DNA from: Stenocarpella maydis
Lineage: Eukaryota; Ascomycota; Sordariomycetes; Diaporthales; Diaporthaceae
DNA length: 64,000 nt
Assembly: GCA_002270565.1 (NCBI GenBank)
Contig: NQMI01000015.1
Coordinates: 126,250-190,249, forward strand
Reading direction: 5' to 3'
Shown: one piece after another, positions 23,276-34,604 of the stretch
Numbering within the stretch: position 1 is the first letter of the stretch
How the letters are laid out: each line of letters begins with the position of its first letter
Position numbers and translations under genes: made by a program
The notes under the pieces: generated by a model
Told to the model about the DNA's origin: nothing
Database searches by the model: none
What the model saw: the letters and a program-made list of their open reading frames with translations, nothing else

Positions 23276-25124
23276 ATGAACGACAAGGACGGCGGCGGCG
23301 GCGGCGACGACGGGGACCAGGGCCCGCTGATGCTCGGCAGCATCGCCGCCGCCCTGGTCAGCGCGACCGCCTTCACCGCGGCCCGCGTCTACTGCAGCGC
23401 CATCATCATGAACCGCACGCGGCGCGAGGACCTCGTCATCGTGCTCTCGCTCGTGAGTTGTTCAAGTCGTCATATCTCGCTCGTCTATTATGTATATATT
23501 GTCTATCTGGGTTCACTCTTGGTCTTGGCCCTCCCACCCCCGACCCCCCCGGTCACCCCATCCACATTTCCCTGAATTAACAGGTCCCCACCACCTGTGG
23601 GGAGGCAGAGGGAGATGGGGAAGGGGGGAGGGGGTATGGGCGACGAGACACCCCCGGCCGGCCCCGGACAAAACGAAAACTCAATACTGACACTGACACC
23701 CCCCGCGGGGTTCCCCAGCTCCTCCTCTGGGCCGGCTCCATCTTCACCATCCTCGCCGTCCAGAGCGGCATGGGCAAGCACGCCGCCGCCCTGACGGCCG
23801 ACCAGAGGGCCGCCGCAAAGTTCTACTATATCCTGTCGGTGTGGCCCGCCCTGCTGGCCATCACGGTGCCCAAGGCCGCCGTCGCGGGGCTCATCATCCG
23901 CATCTTTACCCCCGACGTGTGGGCGAGGGTCGTCATGTCGGCCATGGTGTGCGTGGGCATCATCAACTACGTCGTCATATCCGCCCTGTCCACGTTCCAG
24001 TGCCAGCCGCTCGCAGCCGTGTGGGATGCGAGGGTGCCGGCCGTCAGGTGCGTCAGCGCAAAGATATACTTAGACCTGTGCTACTTTACATCATGTGGGT
24101 GCCCCCCCCCCCGGGCCCAAAAACAAATTTAGCGTTGTCTGTGTGCGCCTCTTTTTGCCGAGGACCGGCTGCTAAAATCTTTAAATCACAGCTTTCTCCG
24201 CCTCCGTCGACTTTTACCTAGCAATCTCTCCGGCACTCATGTTCCGCAAGATAGGCTTCAGCATTATAAAAAGGATTGGCCTGAGCATCGTGTTGGGGCT
24301 CGGAGTTGTTGCGACGGCCGTGGCGTGCCTCAAGATCTCGTACCTGGATGTCCTGGCGAACGAGGAGGACTTCACATGTAAGACCAATCCAGATCCTGCC
24401 CCGATACCAGCTCCCCATTGGTAAAGAACGAGGCGCTGATTGTGTTATTTCCGGGAAAGGGACCACCCCGCGCCTGATAATCTGGACAATGTAAGCTGGA
24501 GCACAGGAGGCCCCTCAACAAGTTGGCCAAGACTAACCGGCAGCACACAGCATCGAAGGAACAGTAACAATAGTAGCGGCCTGCGTCCCTGTCCTCCACC
24601 CCCTCTATGATCTCGCACGCGCCGGCCTGTCCAAGCTCGTCCCCGGCCTAGGACAGAAGAACCCCCGGTATATTGCTGGTCGCGGCCCGCCCGGTGGCAG
24701 GAGCGGCGCCGGCGCCGGCGAGTCACCCGCAGGATTCTGGACCATAAAGTTGCGCGCCATCGGACTCGCCGAGTGGCGACAGTCCAGCACCACGGGCATA
24801 CAGAGTACCGTGCTGCGCCGGTCTGGGGTCAGAGTAGGAGGCCAGACAGATGGAGGGGTGGGGTGGGCAGCGCAGCAGCAGGGGTCGTCGGTCTTGGTGA
24901 CGGCGGCGGTTGGGTTAGGGGAAGGCGGTGGGCCGGTGACGGTTCATTCTGAGGGTACAGGAGCGGAACGACAGAGTGGCCTGGAGCGCTCTGGACGTCT
25001 GATGACTATTGACGCTGATGGAGTGGTGAACTTGTCACATATCGAGCGAGGGCGGGGGACAGTGGTTGGTATTGAAGAAGCCCCTGACCCTACAAGTAGC
25101 GGAAACACCGCCATGATTGGGTAG
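23276..25124 (+). CDS. PTH11-like seven-helix membrane protein (first of a pair)
   Basis: Five exons agree in phase: 23276..23452, 23719..24094, 24192..24377, 24460..24490 and 24551..25124, giving 447 aa. The short fourth exon (31 bases, RLIIWT) is needed to join LDVLANEEDFT to IEGTVTIVAACVP, the helix 6-7 boundary conserved in this family. Features include the extracellular Gly/Asp-rich N-terminus, the RREDLVIVLSL helix, CQPLAAVWD and DLCYFT in the middle loop, and SASVDFYLAISP. The long Gly/Ser-rich cytosolic tail has no known domain. The rhodopsin-like fungal domain (PF20684) suggests signalling at the plasma membrane; ligand unknown. The following gene is of the same family and strand, about 1 kb away, pointing to a local duplication or a paired receptor locus. 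Confidence 0.82.
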
Positions 25125-26144
25125 AAATAGACCGCGTATCAGTCTATCACGGGCAAGGAAAAGCTCCCTGAGCCCAGGTAGCTGTAGCAGGTGCTACTCG
25201 ACTATGTGGTAGCAGGATACACCCATCCCTTGAACAAGCCAAAAGGAATATTGTTTTCCCGCCACTTGGATAGGTAGCACTCGCTCATGCGACAGCACGA
25301 GCACCGCCAAGGAAAGGCGGGGTCCTCCACGGCAGCGGTCTTCTTGTCCTACAACATACCCGCAGCAGCCATTATAGCTGCAGCGTTTGGAGATGGTGCC
25401 AGGCGGTACCGTAAAGGCTATGATGAGGCCTATGTTCATCAGGGAGATTGCTTGCTTTGTTGGACCTTTTGTGACACTTCTGGCGCCCGAAAGCGACAAG
25501 AGACCTCGGGAGAAAAACACAAAAAGCCAAGCACATGTCTGTCCACAGTGCAAAATCTTGTCCGAAGAGAATGTGATAGTAGCATCCAACGACAAGAGGA
25601 CCCGGTGTGATAGAAGCCGAGAGCCCTGTCGCAGTGTAGCGGGAGTCAACGAGTCATTTTAAGCGTGAAGGCACCTGAGGTAGAGGGTTTGGAGCTGGTA
25701 TGCCCAGTAAGGAGTTCACCCGGCCGAAACGGGTGCTTCCATGTGAAGGTGACAGCTGTTGTGGGGCCGCGTGTGTACGGTGAACCTTATCCCCAGTGGA
25801 GTACTCCTCAGCACTTCGACGGCGTGATGCCTGGGCCTATGTACCCATTACGGCCATCCGACTCGAAGAAAAAGGGCCTCAGAAATGATGCACTTGGATA
25901 TACGTGCTCGAGGTGACGGCGCAGCAATGGCAGGCTGGCGGTGGTGGTTGGTTGCGCCAAGTCCTCCGTCGCCGCCCAGTACCTCTTTGTTGATTTCTGC
26001 ACCTTTACCCTTACCACGAATCAGCCTTTATTCAGTATACCGATCATCCAATATCCTAGGAGACATGCACCGTACAGTCGTGCATTAACTAGACTATAGC
26101 AAATGTCAGCGTGACCCGAGGGGCAAGTACTCGAGTTTGTCACT
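25125..26144. other. Intergenic between the PTH11-like pair
   Basis: No supported gene. Short frames on both strands at 25194-25662 overlap each other and have no family resemblance. Confidence 0.5.
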
Positions 26145-27613
26145 ATGCTGACGCCAACCGAGACGGTGGTAAGTCTGTTCCGACGCCCCCATTAGCCGGT
26201 CTTGACAACTGACTGCGCGGGTCTCGGCAGGCGATGGAGTGGGTGTTCATCTTCTTAGCTTTCGTGTTCCTCGTCGCAAGATTCTGGGTCCGCTTCTCCC
26301 TTCGACAGTACCAGGCGTGGGCCTCGGACGTGCTCTTACTGATGGCGTTCGTCTGCACCATCGGCAATACCATGTGCGACACCCTCATATACAGGGTGGA
26401 TGGGTTGCTGGAATACAAGAACGTGACACAGTATCTGGGAAAGGTCAGTGGTGGACAGGCACCGGGATGAAGACGGCCCAACCTGCCAACATCTTCCGGG
26501 CTGCTGAGGCTTAGAATGCCTGCTGACCGACGATGGCAGATTCGCTTCACGACCAAGTTCTTCTTCGATGCCGGGCTCTACTTCCCAAAGTTCAGCTTGC
26601 TCATGAGCTATGCGACGATGGTGCCGATGACAGAGCCGAGGATGCGCATCTTTCTAGGATTAACCGCGGTGTATCTGGTGCTCGCGTTTCTGACTGCCAT
26701 CTTTGCGGATACCTTCTGGTGCGGCAGATACGTGTCTATCAACTGGTGAGTGTGCGGTGGCTCGTGGAGAAATATGCAGGAGGTTGACCAACACAGGCTA
26801 AATCCCCACCGATGCTCGTCGTTTTCGAACCCCCACCTGCAGAAGGTTACGTGGACGTTGAACATTGTCGGAGAACTATTGCGTAAGTGAATATCGATCT
26901 CCGCGATGTCTTTGACTGGTTTCCACCAAGAAAGAGATATCGGGAGCTGTACCGAGCGCCTGGAGATAGCGTCCGCGACGTCTGACCATGTGGCAGTGTT
27001 CATCTTCCCGTTTTCAATCCTGAGCAGCCTCAAGTTCACTCAGCTTAGGGAGAAGATCGGGCTCGGGTTGATATTCGCGCTTGGCTTCTTGACCATCCTT
27101 GTCAGCACCGGCAGGTTTATTTTCATGCTCTTCCTTACCAACGACATATCGCTATCTGTGTGGATGACTGTGGAGATGTGCATATCGATCATGGTTGTGA
27201 GCCTGATGGCGTTGCGCCCGCTGCTCCGAAGATTGGGACAGGCGGTGACAAGGACGCTATCGCGGATGAAATGGGACACGACGGAAGAGCGAGGCAAAGA
27301 TGACAGGCTGCCACCGGCCCAAAGGGAAATAACGGAGGAGAAGGCACCTTTACCTTATAATACGGACAGGTGGTGGAAGTGGCCAGTGGATCTGGACGTC
27401 AACAGCATGTCGGTGACGACAAAATCTGGCAGCACGAGGACGCAGCGAACTGGAATGTCGACTCAGATGTCTGTCATGGCGACGAGGCACGATAATGTCG
27501 ACAGTGTGACACGGTCGAGCGGAGAGGCTCTCTGCCTGGATGCGTACGAGGTTCGAGTGCTGGAGAACGTGGTGATAGATGGTAACCACGACAGCCTGCC
27601 ATATGGGGCGTGA
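26145..27613 (+). CDS. PTH11-like seven-helix membrane protein (second of a pair)
   Basis: Five exons are read: 26145..26168, 26231..26443, 26540..26745, 26797..26882 and 26997..27613, giving 381 aa. The first exon is tiny (MLTPTETV) and begins just before helix 1 (WVFIFLAFVFLVARFWVRF). Family marks are QYQAWASD after helix 1, ADTFWCG and INW in the extracellular loop, TWTLNIVGELL, FIFPFSILSSLKF, and REKIGLGLIFALGFLTIL. The usual CFEM domain is absent. The C-terminal tail of roughly 130 residues is charged and Thr/Ser-rich, typical of a regulatory cytosolic end. Receptor function is inferred from the family. The donor and acceptor at 26745/26797 were chosen because they restore W-LNPHRCSSF in frame. 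Confidence 0.8.
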
Positions 27614-28637
27614 TGATCTGGTAGTCAGTCCCCCGGGAGATTAGGTTGCCAAAAAGAGGTTATCGTGACTGGACATGGAGTTGGTCGGGACGGTGCATGT
27701 GTCGAGCACAATAGAGGCTCAGGGGCCTTTGACAGTACTCAGAATCACGAGCGAGTTGCCCACCCCGCTTCGGGCTAGAGGGAGGAGGTCAAAAATGGTA
27801 TGACGACAGGACCGTCGACGATGGGGATCGCGATCGTCCATGAGCATGACCAAGTCCACGTTTTTGATGGCGCATATCCAACAGGGCATATATGGAGATG
27901 GAGTAACAAGTCCAAGTAGAGGACGAAAAGTCAAAGAGGAGCACCGTTTGGATGGAACCTTGGAACCCCGTTTTCTTTCCGACAGTTTTGTTTTGCACGT
28001 TGGACAAGCAGAAACAGAAGGCACTGACTGACTCACAAGGTCCGTCGAGTCGAGCATCTCCTTGCAGAGTTGGAGTTTTGGACTCAGGCAACAAGACAAC
28101 ACAACACAAGACAACAAAACGGCGGGCCCACTTGGTGCGCTCTTACTAGTACTGCCAACTAGCACTTTCCTCGAAGGTGCGACTTGCACTTTGCACTTGC
28201 ACTTTGCACATGAACTTGCCCTGGGCACTTTAGCCTTCAACCAGGCCACGTCAGGCCCACAACACACACACACCAATTGCACCTTCCTCGAGTCAACAAC
28301 TTCGAGGTTGTGTGCAGTGTGACTCAAGGTTAGCCTACAACCACTCAGCTTCTTCCTCAGCCCATCCTCGCCTCAATCGTCATCCTCCCCCTTCCCAACT
28401 CACCAACTACATCTGATGATCATTTGGCACAATTATGCACGCGTTTCGACTCCAAGCCCTCATCACGAGTCACTAACATCGCCACCTGACCCTAGCCTGA
28501 TGCCCGCGCCACGAGGCCGGGCAGCAATCAATCGCGCCAACCAGCCCACATTAACGTGGGTCTCGTCTTTCATCAGCGTCGCACTGAGTCTCCTCTCGCA
28601 AAACCACTCCAACGACTCGACGCGACAAGAAGCTACC
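27614..28637. other. Intergenic, promoter of the 2EXR-like gene
   Basis: The region 28170-28220 holds several direct repeats of a CTTGCACTTTGCA-like word, close upstream of the next gene. No gene is supported; the long minus frame at 27719-28327 lacks family resemblance. Confidence 0.5.
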
Positions 28638-29922
28638 ATGGCCACCAAAAACGACCCCCAGCCGCGCTACCCGAAGCGCAAGAGAGCCACCGTCAACTAC
28701 GAGATCGACCTGAGCGTAGACGGAGATCTCGACCTCGAACACCCCGGCGGCAATGTCTCTGAGGAGCTTGGCGAGGATCATCCCTCTCAAGCCACCGCCT
28801 CGGCTACAGACCAGCCCTCCATCGCCGCATACCTCCAGGCCAACGAACACGACAGCGAGTTCGAAGACGCCACCTTTGGCTCCCGCAAGATCAAGAAGGT
28901 TGTCTGCCTGGGTCCACGACCTAGTCGTCACAGATTGCTGATATTAAACAGCGCAGGGTCGTCGTGAAGCCCAAGAAGCCCAAGAAGCCACCCCCCTTCA
29001 AGCCTTTCCGACTCATGTGAGCATCTCTCCTTTGCGGTGGGCTCTTCCGCGTCTCGAATCCACCCCCCAATCATGCCTTCCCACCGTCGCGTCCACCACA
29101 GGCTGGCCTCCCCTAACATTTCCCAGGCACTTGCCGCCTGAGCTGCGCTTAAAGATTTACGAGGAGGCCCTTGTCGACCCCCACGGCGTCAACATCCGAG
29201 CCTACCAGGACACCAGCGGTCTCGAGAGCGTTGCCGTCCACGTCCGCCCATTCGCTAATACCAGCTCCTACTCGTGGCCTCCCAAGTGCTACATCCGGGG
29301 CAAATGGTGTGACATTCCTGATCTCATGAAGGTGAGGACCAGGTACAAGCTTTCGACCAACCTTCTTGTGGCTTCCAAGACTATCCACTGCGAGGCTGTC
29401 TCTCTCCTGTGGAGCCAGCCCTTCATCTTCCACAGCCTCCATAGCCTGCACTGTTTCCTGCTCATGTTGCGCCCGCAGACCATCTCCAGCCTGAGGGATA
29501 TCACCATCCTGCGCAAGGGTTGGAGCAGCACCAGGGCCCTTCCAGCCTTCGCACTTCTGCGCGACGCCATCATGCTGCAGAACCTACGCCTCGACTGCAG
29601 GGTCCGCTCAGGCCTGCCATTCGGCCCAGGAGTAGCCAGAGATGTCAGGGCTGGCCACCTACTGGCCGAGAAGCTCTACAGCGACTGCTACCCCTTCCTC
29701 AGGTCACTGGTCCGCCACCAGGGTCCTGACTCGGTCAAGCGAGTCATCAAGTTCTCGAAGCTCGACTTTACCAACCGCGGCTACGATCCCACCACCCAGG
29801 CTTGGGTCCACGACGACTGGTCGCAGGACCGCGAGGACGCCATCTTGGACGCCATGACTGATAAGCTCAGCACTATCATGACCCGCAAGATTGTCCCCAA
29901 GCTGCCTCGGTCTCACGTCTAG
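28638..29922 (+). CDS. 2EXR/F-box-like protein of unknown function
   Basis: Three exons are read: 28638..28898, 28952..29016 and 29127..29922, giving 373 aa. The N-terminus is basic then acidic (PRYPKRKR; several Asp/Glu), probably disordered and possibly nuclear. A Lys/Pro-rich linker (VVVKPKKPKKPPP) leads into FRLMHLPPELRLKIYEEAL. This is the LPxELRxxIY signature of the fungal 2EXR or F-box-like family, often expanded in Sordariomycetes. A domain of about 200 residues with Leu-rich helices follows (KLSTNLLVASKTIHCEAV). If F-box-like it could act as a ubiquitin-ligase adaptor, but most 2EXR proteins have no known role. Upstream ATG codons in the same frame exist (28416). The one at 28638 was chosen for its ACCATGG context. 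Confidence 0.8.
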
Positions 29923-30765
29923 GACCGACGCTACCTGGAGGCTTTTGCCCGTTTTCATGTCACATTCGACCACGGATTCGGCCCATTACCCACGAGATGG
30001 GCTTTGCAACCTAGCGCTACGGTGTCGATTGGTAGCTTGTCTGCACCTCTTTGGGATGCGTCGTCGTACGGCGAGAAAATATTTGCAGCACCATGTGCAG
30101 ATTCACCCCTAGGTTGCCTGGTCGCTCGACAGCATCCTTTGAGGAGATCAATCGCCAAGGTGGGCGGACGCGTGAGGACTGATATGGCAAATACATTTGT
30201 CACTTGTTTCCGCTGAGTGACATGGGCGGCACCTGCCATGCACAGCTTGTACCTTATCTGGACCACGTCCAGAACCCTTCGGTTCCCAAGTTGCCACACT
30301 CTGCCGCATTTTTCTCGCAGTCTTGTTTATTGCGGCTACACTGGCCTGTTATCCTTCCCCCAGCTCTGCAATACTGCACGCTTCGCCTCTCCGTCGAGGG
30401 CAGACAACGGTTGGGGTGTTTATGGAATGATGGCACCGAGGTATTGGGTTGCCGCCTGACACACACGCAGACACACAGACGTGGGATGTGGGTGACGGGG
30501 TCCTGTTATTACTGACACCTTACCAAGCCTACATGATCTCATTTACTTTTTTTTTGTTTTGCTTTCGAATCACAGATAGTTGTCGGAAGAGGCTGGCGCA
30601 CGTAGTCCGCATTGAGTTCGTACGAAAAAGCCATCTTGCTATTGACAATTCAATTGTCCATTTTCTCCATCGTGAACGTGCCGGAGACCTGTTTCAGCGC
30701 CCAGTCCAATGACCACCACTTCACCCTCCACCTACCAGATTGATTTCGAGCTGGCCGATGCACAC
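29923..30765. other. Intergenic, no gene seen
   Basis: Convergent space between the 2EXR-like gene (+) and an unrecognised minus-strand gene. No supported coding frame. Confidence 0.5.
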
Positions 30766-31671
30766 TCACTTTGAACGCATTATCCCGCCGAGGTTGGTGC
30801 TCAGACTCGAGAGCCTCTTGCCCGACTTGGACGATTGATCTTCCCCATCCCCCGCCACCTGCCTGTATTCCTCGATCCCGCCCATGGATAGCGTGCATCT
30901 CCCCGCTTCACTCCGATCACCGCCCGAGCCAGCGTCGTGTACCGGCGTCATCCTTGCTGCTGAGGAGTTTCCCACGTCGGTAGGGAGGTAGATCTGATGG
31001 CACGGGGCAAAACAGACATCTCGTCAGCTCTGGGTGCCACCAAGGCAGCTTAGACTCATGAGTGAAATATTTTGATGAGTTGCCCCGTCGTGGAAGATGA
31101 AACCCCCGTCGGCAACTATCTCAGCGTAGTTGGTTATTCTGACTGACCTTGAGGTCCGTGTCTGCCGGGCCGGTACCCAGGTATATCCCGAAGTGGCCCA
31201 CGGGCCCGCCGCCACCGGGCCGGTCGGGCGGGAGGGAGTAGTATGCCGCCAGGGGCTCGAAACTGGGGTGTTGAAAGCAGGAGACGTCAGTCGGGTGGTG
31301 TAAGGTAGAGTAGGGAAAGTTGTGATGTTGGGGAATTCGTTTGGGGGAAGGGGGTGTGTGTCTCAAAGGGTGACGTTACCGTATGATTGCGCACGTCAGC
31401 GAGCTCGTGAGCGTGTGCTTCCGCGCGGCGGCCTCGACTGCACTTCGTACCGAGGGAGGAACATCGTTCGGGGGGAGGGCCCAGAAGATCTGTCTGTGTT
31501 AAAAAAAGGTGCCTGGGTCGGAGATGTGGCCTCTCCATTACGGGGTGCCGGTCGTCAGCCAGACGGGAGACTTACGTCCGGCTTGTCGGCCGAGCCCCCG
31601 TGGCCAGTGGGGTACAGTTCCTCGTATGGCTGGGCCTTGATGTCGTCCAGGGCTTTCCTGACCCAGCTCAT
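30766..31671 (-). CDS. Unrecognised multi-exon gene
   Basis: Four exons splice in phase on the minus strand: 31576..31671, 31380..31489, 31148..31262 and 30766..30993, giving about 182 aa. The GTAAGT, GTAACG and GTCAGT donors and CAG acceptors are good, and the last intron has a CTGAC branch point. The protein begins MSWVRKALDDIKAQPYEEL and includes IFWALPPNDVPPSVR, FEPLAAYYSLPPDRP and IYLPTDVGNSS. It has no signal peptide or membrane helix. The agreement of phase across three introns supports a real gene, but I do not recognise the family. The 3' end is uncertain: a GTGAGT donor overlaps the last codons, and a further exon ending near 30650 is possible. Confidence 0.5.
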
Positions 31672-31775
31672 TTTGGTTGACACGGTCCTTTTTTTCTCTC
31701 TCATTTCGGTATATCAGGGTGGCTCTTTAGTATCACAAGCTGGAATCTGCTCGTCCAGGTCGTGTTTTGTTTCTT

Positions 31776-31809
<34 letters not shown>

Positions 31810-33125
31810 TCCAGTCGGTGAGACCCGTGGATTCCAGGGTTGCTTTCCACCCACAGGAGCCGCGCTGATACCCGTCATTGTTAGGGTGCCTACGGCACGG
31901 CTTTGTTTCCTCGAAGCGGTTGAGTCTAGAGCGGCATGGCTTTGTCTGTAGTAGGCTACTCATGATTGATCCTTTCAGAGTGAGGGAACATTACGGTGTG
32001 CATGGCGACAAAGGGAGTGCAGAAATGTCATTTTGTAGTTAGGACAGCAAAACCTTCAAATGTCTGTCGTAACTTGAGGCGCCGGATTTTGCTGGTCGTC
32101 ATACGTATCACTTAAGCAGGGGATATTGAATTATATTGAGGGAGATATCTTCTAAACCTTCATTACCTAATGGTCCCGAACCAGAGTCACCAATTAAAAC
32201 TTACGGCAGGTTACAGGGACTCATGTGGGTCAGATGAGGATTCTTGCGACGATGATATTGACAACGTTACCTGTGAATGTGAAATCATGCGCTGATTGGC
32301 ATCAGTTGCGATATACTTAGCAAGATGATTAGAAGTTCCCTGGCCGAAGTTACACACCCATACATCTGAGGCCATACGCTGAGACTAAGAATCAATTATG
32401 AGTATTCTAAAGTCATTATATCACAAGAATGGATTTTACACCAGCAAGGATTGTTGCACTGGGTTCTGGTAGGTTTAAATACACAGACAGTTAGTAGAAG
32501 GAAGGAGGTGAAGAAGGTCAAACAACTGAACAGATCGAACTGCCCTGGGCCTTGAGAAAGACTCGGGCACTGAGCCTGGCTTGTACAGAGAGCGATGTTT
32601 TATGGGACGTATTCTTTTTTTTCTGTGCCTTGGGAGCTCTTTATAGAGTTAAGTCCCCTTTCCTGTCCTCAGCTCGTTTATATATATATGTATATTTTAG
32701 CGGGATGAAGTATCTTCCATTTCATGGTTACTGCCTATACAATTGTTTGTGGAATTCTATTCGGACTATTTGACGAAGTTCAAAATTAGCCACGTACAGT
32801 TTAGAACCGCCAAACGGCTACTGAGCGATGCCTGCAATCATCCTACGGCCCTTATTTATAGCAGAACGGTGATCACAGGGACATAATGATTCGACTGGTT
32901 AAGGTTCAATGGAACGAAAAATCAGCAAAGGATATATTTGTCCACCCTATCGATCGGGACCTGTTCAATCTTCCCCATGTGCGTTAAGTTGTTCTCAGAG
33001 CCTTCTGATGAAGGCCATCACTCAACTGAGCAAGGTCAAGTGCCGCATCTAAATTTGAATTGTCGTAACAAACCCTGGTACAGAGGCCGCAGCCCCACAC
33101 AAAACATGTGCCTTGTGCGTTCTTG
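31672..33125. other. Intergenic with (AC)n tract
   Basis: Contains an AC microsatellite at 31777-31806 and otherwise no supported gene. AT content is raised between 32080 and 32780. Confidence 0.5.
31777..31806. repeat. (AC)n microsatellite
   Basis: Fifteen uninterrupted AC units, in the upstream region of the unrecognised minus-strand gene at 30766-31671. Confidence 0.95.
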
Positions 33126-34004
33126 TCATGTTCTCAAGTGGAAGTTGTACGGGTTCTTCCTCAACGCGGTCCCCCTCTCCCAGTATTCCTCACTACACCG
33201 CTCATATCCGTCCTGGATATGACGCCTCTTCCAGGGCGGCAACTTACCTGTGATTCTTGCGAGCCCGTAGGCAAAGTCCTGCGACATCTTCCACAGTGTC
33301 TTTGGGAATATCAGGCCGGTCTGGCGGTCCCGGCGGTTCGGCCAGCTCTCGGCCTCGGGCTGCCGCTCGACATTTATGAAAAGGTGGCCCGTCAGCTGGA
33401 TGTTGTCGCAGCCGAACTTGTCTGGGTCGTCCAGGACTGTCCCAAACGAGACGGTGAGGTGGTCGTCGAGGGGCTCAAGCAGGGGCATCCTCTTGCGAGG
33501 GTCCCGAGGGTCTTCAATCATGATGATCTTCCTCGTCTTGGAGTTGAGCGTGCGGGTTGTATTATGGAGATCGCCTCGTATAATGATACAGGTCACCCCT
33601 AGGCGCCTGGCCTCCTTCTTGACAAGTTTCTCACACTGCTCGATCAGCTCACTCGAGACTGCCTCGATATTTGTGTTGTATAGCACCTTGGGGTCATCCA
33701 ATGTCCCACTACCTGAGCCATGGTTCAGGGCCCGGATATCCTCCTCGTCCATCGGTACACCACGGCCAAGCTTCATCCCTGGCCGGTACTTCCAATTGCC
33801 GGCGGGGACATGGGACGCTGCACGCCTGTGAGGGCCCTGGCTTCCTCTCCGATCTTGAATTACTTGGAATGAGTCCCTTACCTTATCGTGAATCCTTTGC
33901 TGTGAGTATGTGCCGTGGTTCGCGAAGTAGCGTTCTATGCCATACATCCTTGCCAAATATTGCCCCCCGTACGGATGCCGCTGCTCTCTACGTGAGTAAC
34001 GCAT
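33126..34004 (-). CDS. Hypothetical protein, orphan
   Basis: A continuous frame of 292 codons from the ATG at 34004. The N-terminus is basic (MRYSRREQRHPYGGQYLARM). The central part has LNHGSGSGTLDDPKVLYN, then CEKLVKKEARRLGVTCIII and a segment reading DDHLTVSFG. HLFINVE and ESWPNRRDRQTGLIFPKTLWKMSQDFAYG follow. Blocks of this style recur in ascomycete hypothetical proteins, but I know no function. There are two possible introns. One GTAAGG...CACAG of 56 bases would break frame and is probably not used. A strong GTAAGT donor near 33245 lies after GLARIT, so the last 39 residues may be intronic. No signal peptide or membrane helix is seen. Confidence 0.55.
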   Translation of the reverse strand: MRYSRREQRHPYGGQYLARMYGIERYFANHGTYSQQRIHDKVRDSFQVIQDRRGSQGPHRRAASHVPAGNWKYRPGMKLGRGVPMDEEDIRALNHGSGSGTLDDPKVLYNTNIEAVSSELIEQCEKLVKKEARRLGVTCIIIRGDLHNTTRTLNSKTRKIIMIEDPRDPRKRMPLLEPLDDHLTVSFGTVLDDPDKFGCDNIQLTGHLFINVERQPEAESWPNRRDRQTGLIFPKTLWKMSQDFAYGLARITGKLPPWKRRHIQDGYERCSEEYWERGTALRKNPYNFHLRT

Positions 34005-34604
34005 TGTGGGCCTATGTGCATGTGTGATATTAGTTGGTTGCTGTTGGCCTCAAATGCCCCGAAACACCTAATTCTTTTACTTTTTGAATTATCGTCGCAA
34101 TGTTTTGATTTTCTCGTCCCTTGATTCTGACTCCATGAGACCTTGAGAACATAGGGCACCCGGCATATATAACTACTTCAAGATTGTGCCCCATTGGCCT
34201 TGGCACAAGGGTCACAAAAGACGGCAGATTTATCAATAGATGCCACCCACCAATTTCAATCAAACTTTATTAGACCATTGTGATTTTATGATAGCCGAAT
34301 CCCACGATGTCTAATTTTAAGCAAGCCCTCCCTTTCACCCCGGACAAAGCAGGACGGCTGGACTTTGGTAATCCGTTATGATACATCAAAGATCCATTGT
34401 CTACACTAGTTAGCCCTTTGTTTCCATACCTTGCCATAGTTTGTCTTCGCCGCTGGCAATCTTCCTTTGTCTCTCACACCAACTTCGTCTCGGGGGTCCT
34501 CCACTTCAGTGGTCCATCCCAACCTTCCTCTCCAGCCAAGGCCCCCCACACAGTAAAAAGAAGCAATTAGCTAATACGAGGCCATTTTGAGTCTTTTTGT
34601 CATC
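34005..34604. other. Divergent promoter region
   Basis: Space between the orphan minus-strand gene and the kinase gene. It probably carries both promoters. Nothing else was seen. Confidence 0.5.

Noticed and set aside
33840..33900. 56-base intron in the orphan gene
   Set aside because: GTAAGG and CACAG ends look good, but removal shifts frame and destroys the long downstream reading frame.
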